A DNA stretch of 64,000 nucleotides from Dromiciops gliroides (taxonomy: Eukaryota; Chordata; Mammalia; Microbiotheria; Microbiotheriidae). Under the pieces are notes generated by a model that was given only the letters and a program-made list of their open reading frames with translations, did no database searches and was not told the origin of the DNA. Shown here one piece after another: positions 28,101 through 37,100 of the stretch (its first letter is position 1; each line of letters starts with the position of its first letter). Location: the NCBI RefSeq assembly GCF_019393635.1, contig NC_057861.1, positions 656,545,724-656,609,723 on the forward strand, written 5' to 3'. The translations under genes were made by a program, and so were the position numbers.

Positions 28101-31100
28101 ATGCAACTGAAGGACAACTGAAAACTTCCATTTTTCTAAAATAAAACTATTACTTACTGAGAATTTTCTTGGTATTGTCGAATCAGAGAATCTTCTTTTT
28201 GTAAAACTTGTAAAAACCAGGTACGTCCTATGTGGCATCTTGTAAAGGACTTACGAGGATCTTGAAATTTTATATTAAATGATTCTACAAAGGACTTATT
28301 AGAACCTAAATTTTAAAATACAAACAAATGACACAAATAACTTAATATTAAAATTAATATATTTAACTGAGATTGCTAACATAGCAGATCCAAGTGCAAA
28401 ACACTCCTATTGAAATAGTTAATATTTCAAGAAAAGCAGAGTCAAATTTCAATTATTCATAATGATAGGATAGGATGAATCCATAAAAGTCACATGACTT
28501 TAAAATATTTTAAACATCTCATTAACAAGGCTACAAGAAACCAAAGAACTGACAGACTTTCCCTTCCTTCCATTTCCAAAACAGGTTTAGGCTAATAAGC
28601 AAATGGCCAAAAGGCACTCTGTAGCAAGAAAAAGAATCACCAATCTCAGTGCTGGAAGTGACCTCAGATTATCTGGTGCAATACCTACCCCAAAGCAGAA
28701 ATTCCTTGGATGACATCCCTGCCTGTCATCATCCAAAATCCTCCAATAATGGGGAACTCACTACACTAAGGCAGCCCATTCCATTTTTGGACAGTTCTAA
28801 TCATTAAGAATATGACATTGTAGGGGCAGCTAGATGGCGCAGTAGATAAAGCACTGGCCCTGGATTCAGGAGTACCTGAGTTCAAATCCGGCCTCAGACA
28901 CTTAACACTTACTAGCTGTGTGACCCTGGGCAAGTCACTTAACCCCAATTGCCTCACCAAAAAAATAAAAATTTTTTTTAAATAAAAATTTTAAAAAAAG
29001 CATATGACATTGTCAGGAAGTTAGGTGGCACAGTGGATAAAGCCCTAGCCCCAGAGTCAGGAGGACCTGAGTTCAAATTCGACCTCAGACACTTTACACT
29101 TACTAGCTTTGTGACCCTGGGCAAGTCCTCATTGGCCCTCCAAAAAAAAAAACAAACAAAAGAGATTATTACCATCTCACACCTATCAAATTGGCTAATA
29201 TGACAAAAAAGGAAAATGATAAATGTTGGAGATGTGGGAAAACTGGGACACTAATGCATTGTTGGTGGAGCTGTCAACTGATCCAACCATTCTGGAGAAC
29301 AATTTGGAACTATGCCCAAAGGGCTATTGACCCAGTAATACCACTACTAGGACTGATCTCCAAAGAGATCATAGAAAAGGGAAAATGACCCACATGTACA
29401 AAAATATTTACAACTACTCTTTTTGTGGTGGCAAAAAATTGGAAATTGAGGGAATGCCCATCAACAGGAGAATGGCTAGACAAGTTGTGGCATACTGATT
29501 TAATGGAATACTATTGTGCTGTAAGAAACGATGAGCAGGGAGATTTCAGAAAAACCTGGAAGTCATATGAATGGATGTTGAGTGAAGTAAGGAGAACCAA
29601 GAGGACATTATACACAGTGACAGCAATATTGTTCAATGATTAACTATGACAGACTTGTCTAGCTGTTCTCAGCAATACAATGATCCAAGACAATTCCAAA
29701 AGACTCATGACAGAAAATGCTCTCCACACCCACAGAAAGAACTATGAGGTCTGAATGCAGATCAAGGCATACTATTTTCTTTCTTTTTTTTGTTCTTTGT
29801 TTTGTCTTTCTTGTGTTTTTTCTCTTTTGTTCTAATATTTCTTTCACAATATGACCAATATGGAAATATGTTTAACATGACAACTGTATAACCTATATCA
29901 GATTGCCTGCCATCTTGGGGAGGGGAGGAGGGAAAAAAATTTGGAACTCAAAATCTTATAAAAATGAAGGTTGAAAACTACCTTTTACATGTAATTGGGA
30001 AAAAAAATTAAATACTATTAAGTGGAAAAAAAAAAGAATATGATATTGTTTTAAACCCTCTGGCCATTCTAGTCATGCTATGAAGGATATTAAAAAAGAC
30101 TTTCTAAAATGTGATCTGAACAAAACACTCCTGATGTGGAATGACAATGGCAGAGTACAACTCCTCTCCCCCTTAATCCATACTTTTATTAATGCACTTG
30201 AAGATCACCGCCTTTTTTTTTTCTTTTGCTGTACCACTAACTAATGACTTCAGGGTTTCCCAAATACCCAGGTCTTTTTTACATGCTTTCAAGTCACATC
30301 CATCTTGCACTTAGAAAGAGTTTTTTTCTGAACCTATGTGCAGGATTTAATTTGTTCCTATGAAGTTTTATCTTTTTAGCTTCATCCGTCATTCTTATCA
30401 GTCAGTATCCTACAGGTTCCTCAGTTTTATTCACCTGATGTAAAAATTATCCCTTCCAGTCTCATGTTACCTAAAACGTGGTCAACATTCTATGTCTTCA
30501 TTCAAGTTACTGATTTTGGGGGGGGGGGGGCAATGAGGATTAAATGACTTGCCCAGGGTCACACAGCTAATAAGTGTCAAGTGTCTGAGGCTGGATTTGA
30601 ACTCAGGTCCTCCTGAGTCCAAGGCCAATGCTTTATCCACTGCGCTACCTAGCGGCCCCTAAGTTACTGATTTTTTTAAATCCCTTCAACATCTCACTGG
30701 AAATATCCATCCAGACTGGGGAAGGAGACAAGATTGTACTTTTCTAATTAAATAATAAGTCTTGAATCTGAGAGCAGACAGTATATTAAAGTTGTTATGA
30801 TCAGTTAGCCCAAAAAATACAAAGTCTTGAAAAGTATATTTTGCATTAACCAAAGTCAAGTTTATCTGATTTTTTTTCTTGTTAATAGATTTTTTAAAAA
30901 AATGTTTGCATTATTTTCAAATAGTATTGATCCTCCTTGAACTCTCAAGCATATGACAATGGTGACCTATTCTTTCTAAAAGCAATGTGGTGGGGCAGCT
31001 AGGTGGCGCAGTGGATAGAGCACCGGCCCTGGAGTCAGGAGGACCTGAGTTCAAATTTGGCCTCAGACACTTAACAATTACTAGCTGTGTGACCCTGGGC

Positions 31101-34100
31101 AAGTCACAACCCCAATTGCCTCACAAAAAAAAAAAAAAAAAAAAAAGTAATGTGGCCTAGGGAAAAAGAGTACTTAGCTTGAATCAGAAGCCCTGGGTTC
31201 AAATCTCATCTTCAGAAACTTAACACTATATGATCCCATGGGCAAGTCCCTTAACTTCTAAGACTTTCAGTTTCCTCAACTATAAAATGGGAATACCTCA
31301 TGTGGTGAGGAGAACCCTTAACATGCAAATATAAGATAATCATTACCTTGTCCTCAGTTTCTGATACAACACACTTTCCTAGTGCTCCTCCAACACTAAC
31401 CACACTTGCCCTTTTTATTGACTTGAGTTTTCTTCCTCTTAAAGAAAGCAATGCTTTAAATTAGGGAATTTCCCCTAAGTTCTGTCCATGATTATTTGGT
31501 TTTGTTCTCGTTTCTCCCTCAATTTCATTAAATTCCATATCTTCAACTAGCAATTCTATGCAGTGACTCGAGAAAAATCTGTCTCAAGTCAACAAGCATT
31601 TATTAGGAACCTACCATGTGCCAGGCATTATGCTAAATCCAGTACTGACCTTTCTTCTAAGTTCCAACTGCCTACAGGATTATCTTCATATATGTCTACT
31701 CAAACATTCATATCTACTCAAATATGTCCAAAATTAAACTTATCATCTCCTCCTTTCACCCCACCAGTTTATTTTACTATTTCTGCCAATGATACCACCA
31801 TTCACCTAGACCCTCATATTCAAAAGCTTATCTTTCCCTCGCTTTGAATGTTCAGTCTATTACCAAATTCCCCTATCTATCTCTGCAATAACTCTCATAA
31901 TGATCCCAATCTTCCTCTTCTCCATTCTAACTTTTTTTTGGTGAGGCAATTGGGGTTAAGTGACTTGCCCAGTGTCACACAGCTAGTAAGTGTTAAGTGT
32001 CTGAGGCCGGATTTGAACTCAGGTACTCCTGAATCCAGGGCCAGTGCTCTATCCACTGCGCCACCTAGCTGCCCCTCCTCTTCTCCATTCTTACTGCCAC
32101 CAAGCTAATTCAGATCAACAATAATCTAACAGTTATCTCTACACTGCCCATAATTCTTCATCTTGCACAGACCATTTCTTGATGGTATGCAAAAGTTCTT
32201 GTTGCATTTCTCAAAATGTAAAATTACTGCCATTTTGCTTAACTTACTTTCAGAGTTGGTTTTAATATACTGCACGGCAACAAATCTTGCAAAAGTGTAC
32301 ATAAGATCAACAAACTTAGGGCCACCAGGAGAAAGAAACAATGAACCAATGACTTGAGGAAAGCTGCTTCCACATTCATCCTGAGAAAAAGAAAATGAAT
32401 TTAAATTTAGATTATCTTCTTAGGAGATCTGTTCTAGCACTAGACTACTTTTAAAAGAATTATATGTATGTTATGCTAGTATCTACCTGCCATACAGTTT
32501 CCTAGAGCACAAAACTAGTTTAAAAAATACTGGAAGTGGGTAGTTAGGTGGCGCAGTGGATAGAGCACCAGCCCTGGATTCAGGAGTACCTGAGTTCAAA
32601 TCCAGCCTCAGACACTTAACACTTACTAGCTGTGTGACCCTGGGCAAGTCACTTAACCCCAATTGCCTCACTTAAAAAAAAAAAAATACTGGAAGAATAT
32701 TTTTTTAAAATACTGAGAGTCAATAATCATGATCCTGTTACAAACTCCCTAGGTTCCCTGTAAGGCAAGTATCTTCACCTTTTTGATCTGTTTCCTTTCT
32801 CCCCTTAGAACTACTTAGAGGCAATTAGTGGTACAGTAGATAGAATGTTGGGCCTGAAATCAGGAAAATTTAAATCTGACCTAAAAAAACTTCATGATCC
32901 TAAGTCACTTAACATGTTTGCCTCAATTTCCTAAACTACAAAATGGGGACAATGACAGGGCCTATCTCAGAGATGTTGTGGGGGTCAAATAAGATAATAT
33001 TTATAATAAAGCATATGGCACAGTGCCTGACGCATAGTTGTTGCTATAGAAGTGCTTATTCTCTTCCCTAATTCCCTGCTTAGAGAAAGCAACAGGTGAC
33101 AAATAAAAAACACTGACCCAGACTCTAAACTTTCCCATATAGTCATGTCAACAACAAAAACATTAACCATCCCGTTGAACATGATATAGAAGACTTCACA
33201 GACAAAAGTCAGGTTGTAGAACACAGCAATGGTTATCTTAAGACATACTTTTTTTAGTTCTAGCATACAGGTGTTGGAGCCAAGGTCTCTTAAGGGATCA
33301 TAAGTCTGAGATTCCCCTAAAACTTAACTCTGGAGGAATCTAGGTAACAACTAGAAATGAAGCCACGAGTTTTGACCTTATATATATGAAATAAATTAAG
33401 TTATATGTAGTTAGGAAAGTTTCTTTTTAAAGAACACAAAATACATATTTTTATATGATATGATCTTCCTTACCTAATTTTTAGTTTTGCTTCCTTAGAA
33501 ATATACAATTCTGAACATAAAAATACTTTCCGAAAAAGTTTGTGCATAAAATGAACATTTTTTTAAAAATACAAATCCAAGGGGCAGCTAGGTGGCGCAG
33601 TGGATAGAGCACCGGCCCTGGAGTCAGGAGTACCTGAGTTCAGGTCCGGCCTCAGACACTTGACACTTGCTGGCTGTGTGACCCTGGGCAGGTCACTTAA
33701 CCCCAATTGCCTCACTAAAAAATAAATAAATAAAATTTTAAAAAAAACTACAAATCCAAGATTACGCCAATGAGTTAATACCCTTGAGAACGTAAAAGAG
33801 TTCTCTTGAAAAATATTAAAGCTGAAGTTTCCATCTTCAGAATAAAAATACTCACAGAAATTCTTTTCAACCATTCACAGCACTGTTTGCGAAATTCAGC
33901 ATCGGCTTTTCGGTCTATTGGAGGCCAACAAAACCTTTTGATTTTTTGAAAGAAAAAAAAGTTAAAGAACAGAAGTCAAGACCCAGCATACTTAAGGACA
34001 GGTAGGGAGAAGTCCCTCATCCTGAATGAAACTAATATGAACAGTAACACAATCAAGCTTGGTAGCATTTATAATTAGTCTCTGTGTCTACAGACACTAA

Positions 34101-37100
34101 AAAATTCATAAAGAATGATGACTAATTTATTTTTACATAGCATTTACTACAATCCACTGCAAGTACTCAACAAATACTTGCTGAATGAAAAGCAAAAAAT
34201 AACCAAGCTCCTAGACACATAAACAGAAATTACCTTATTACCATTTTATTGGACAATAAAATCAAAGTATAGGTTTAAACTCAAATATAAATAGGGGGCC
34301 ACTAAACCATACATAAGGATTCCTACAAGCCATATATTAACCTAGAACACCAAAAATTAACAATCTTCTTTTTATTGTATTTTTATTTTATTAAATATTT
34401 CCCAATTACACTTTTAATCTGGTTGACAATATACTTGGGAGTGTTATGGGCCATGCATTTAGCATTTTGGGGGGGGGGGGTTTGAGGGGCAATGGGGGTT
34501 AAGTGACTTGCCCAGGGTCACACAGCTAGTAAGTGTCAAGTGTCTGAGGCTGGATTTGAACTCAGGTACTCCTGAATCCAGGGCCAGTGCTTTATCCACT
34601 GCGCCGCCTAGCTGCCCCATTTAGCATTTATTTTAATGCAGCCAAACAAGGCAGTTTGGATCCATTTGTTGAATATATGAATATATGAGGTGTATACTAA
34701 GAGGCATGAGAGAAACAATAGCATGGGGCTACAGATCTCACAATTAACCAATATCAACTTACTGACTACTTGCTTGTTATTAAAAAATATTACTGGGGCA
34801 GCTAGGTGTCAAAGTGGATAAAGCACTGGCCCTGGATTCAGGAGGTCCTGAGTTCAAATTCAGCCTCAGACACTTGGCACTAGCTGTGCGGCCTTGAGCA
34901 AGTCACTTAACCCTCACTGCCCCACAAAAAAGAAACAACAAAAAATTACTTAAAAATAGGCTTCACATCATAATTAAAGTCTGAAAAAAACAATCAACAA
35001 ATTCATGGATGAGCTCCATACTATGGGGGGGCTCTACTGAGATTTCAGAATTTGGCTTAGTACAATCTAAAGCATTCTGCAGCTTCAGATGATGCCAACT
35101 TATGCTAGAAACAATGCTGGAATAAATAGACCTGAATTCAAGTTCTAGCTCTGACACTTACTATTATGACTGTGGGCAAGTTATTTAATCACCCTGATCC
35201 CCAACGTCCCCATCTGTAAAATGAGGATAACAATACACTACAAACTTCATAGGGTTATTGTGAACAAACCACGAAGGTGCTCATTTTTGTTCAGTCAAAC
35301 CCCATTTGAGGTTTTTGTGGCAAAGATACTGGAGTGATTTGCCATTTCTTCTCCAGCTCATTTTACAGATGAGGAACTGAACTGACACAAACAGGGTTAA
35401 TCGACTTGCCCAGGATCACATAACTAGTCAATGACTGAGGCCAAATTTGAACTCATAAGATGAACTCATCAAATCTTCTTGATTACATGCCAAGTGCTCT
35501 ATCCACTGTGACACCTAACTTGCCCCCAGGTGCTATATAACAGGAGCCTACTAAGATGCCTCAGTCAGGGATCATAAGTCCAGAGCTTCTTTAGCCTCCT
35601 AAAGAGGGAATAATCACAAAAAGTAATAACTAATAATGAAGCCACAAGTTTTGAAACAAGTTAAGCTTTACCCATGGTCACAAAAATATACTTTAAACAA
35701 AGAGAACAAAATATGAATTAAATAAAGAACAAAATATTAACTAATTAACTAATTTCCAATCTCTGTCTTTACCTAGCTAGCAACTAGTTATGCTTTTTAA
35801 AGGAAGAAATAAACCATAATTCCCCTCCATTTTCTCTTTCAAAGGTCAGTCATGATAATAAGATTGCAGAAGTCTGGGTCTCTGCCATATAATTCAAACA
35901 CCCTTATAGAAATTACCATTCCAGGGGGCGGCTAGGTGGCGCAGTGGATAAAGCACTGGCCCTGGATTCAGGAGTACCTAAGTTCAAATCCAGCCTCAGA
36001 CATTTGACACTTACTAGCTGTGTGACCCTGGGCAAATCACTTAACCCCCATTGCCCCAAAAAAAGAAAAAAGACATTACCATTCCAAGGTATTTAGTAAC
36101 CTGTAGGTGACAGTAGTAAGGGTACACAAAGTAGGTACTTAATAAATGACTGCTGACTGACAATCTATATAAAGATTAAGTTTCAAGAAAATATCTTTCT
36201 GCTCCTAGCAGTTCAGAACTTAATTCTGACACAAAGTTGTAGGAATTTGTGCAAAAGTACATAATTTTAATACTGCATACAGCCAAACAATCACAGTGAG
36301 GTTAATGAGGTGGGAAGCAAAAAAAAAAAAAAAAACTCAATCACAAGAATTGAATGCTTAGGCAGACTAGGCACAAAGAAAAAAGTCTCTGTCACATCAG
36401 AAAAGAGGTCAAATGTTGAATCAGCTTTATGAAAGGGATCAATTTACTCTATAGAATAGTTAATATTTTACAAGGAAATTAAATTGTGTTGCATTTCCAG
36501 AACTTAAACTTTATATAATAAGTACCTGCCTACAACTTTAAATATCCTCTCAAAACACAAGCTTTGAACTAACTTCAGAAAAAATGTCAGACCAAATTTT
36601 AAATTGTAAATTATAACTTATTAAGTTTACAGATATTACAATTTGATATACAAAAATGGATAAAGTAAAAAATATTTTGCTCACCTGAATACTTCTTTAG
36701 CATGGGAAGGATTCAAAGCGGTAAACAAAAAGTAGGCAACTATGTGAAAGGCATCACTGTTAGGTTTGTCAAACATGCTCCTAATTGTTTTTTAAATAAG
36801 AGAGTGTAGTTAGTGAAGATCAATAACAGTATACTTCATGAATCTCTTCTTTCAAGGTGAAAATTTCTTAATCATATACATTGTGCAATTTATAAAAATT
36901 AAATGCATTTCTGGGAAATATTGATCAAAAGAAACAATGTAGGGGGCAGCTAGGTGGCGCAGTGGATAGAGCACCGGCCCTGGATTCAGGAGGACCTAAG
37001 TTCAAATTCGGCCTCAGACACTTAATACTTACTGGCTGTGTGACACTGGGCAAGTCACTTAACCCCAACTGCCTCACCAAAAAAAAAAAAAAAAGAAACA

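Larger units (their letters stand above)
28625..30420 (-). mobile_element. L3/CR1-like LINE fragment, split by insertions
   Basis: GGGGAACTCACTACACTAAG GCAGCCCATTCC at the left; the same unit resumes at 30040 with CTGGCCATTCTAG and continues through AGATCACCGCC. Family assignment and orientation are tentative. Confidence 0.4.
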
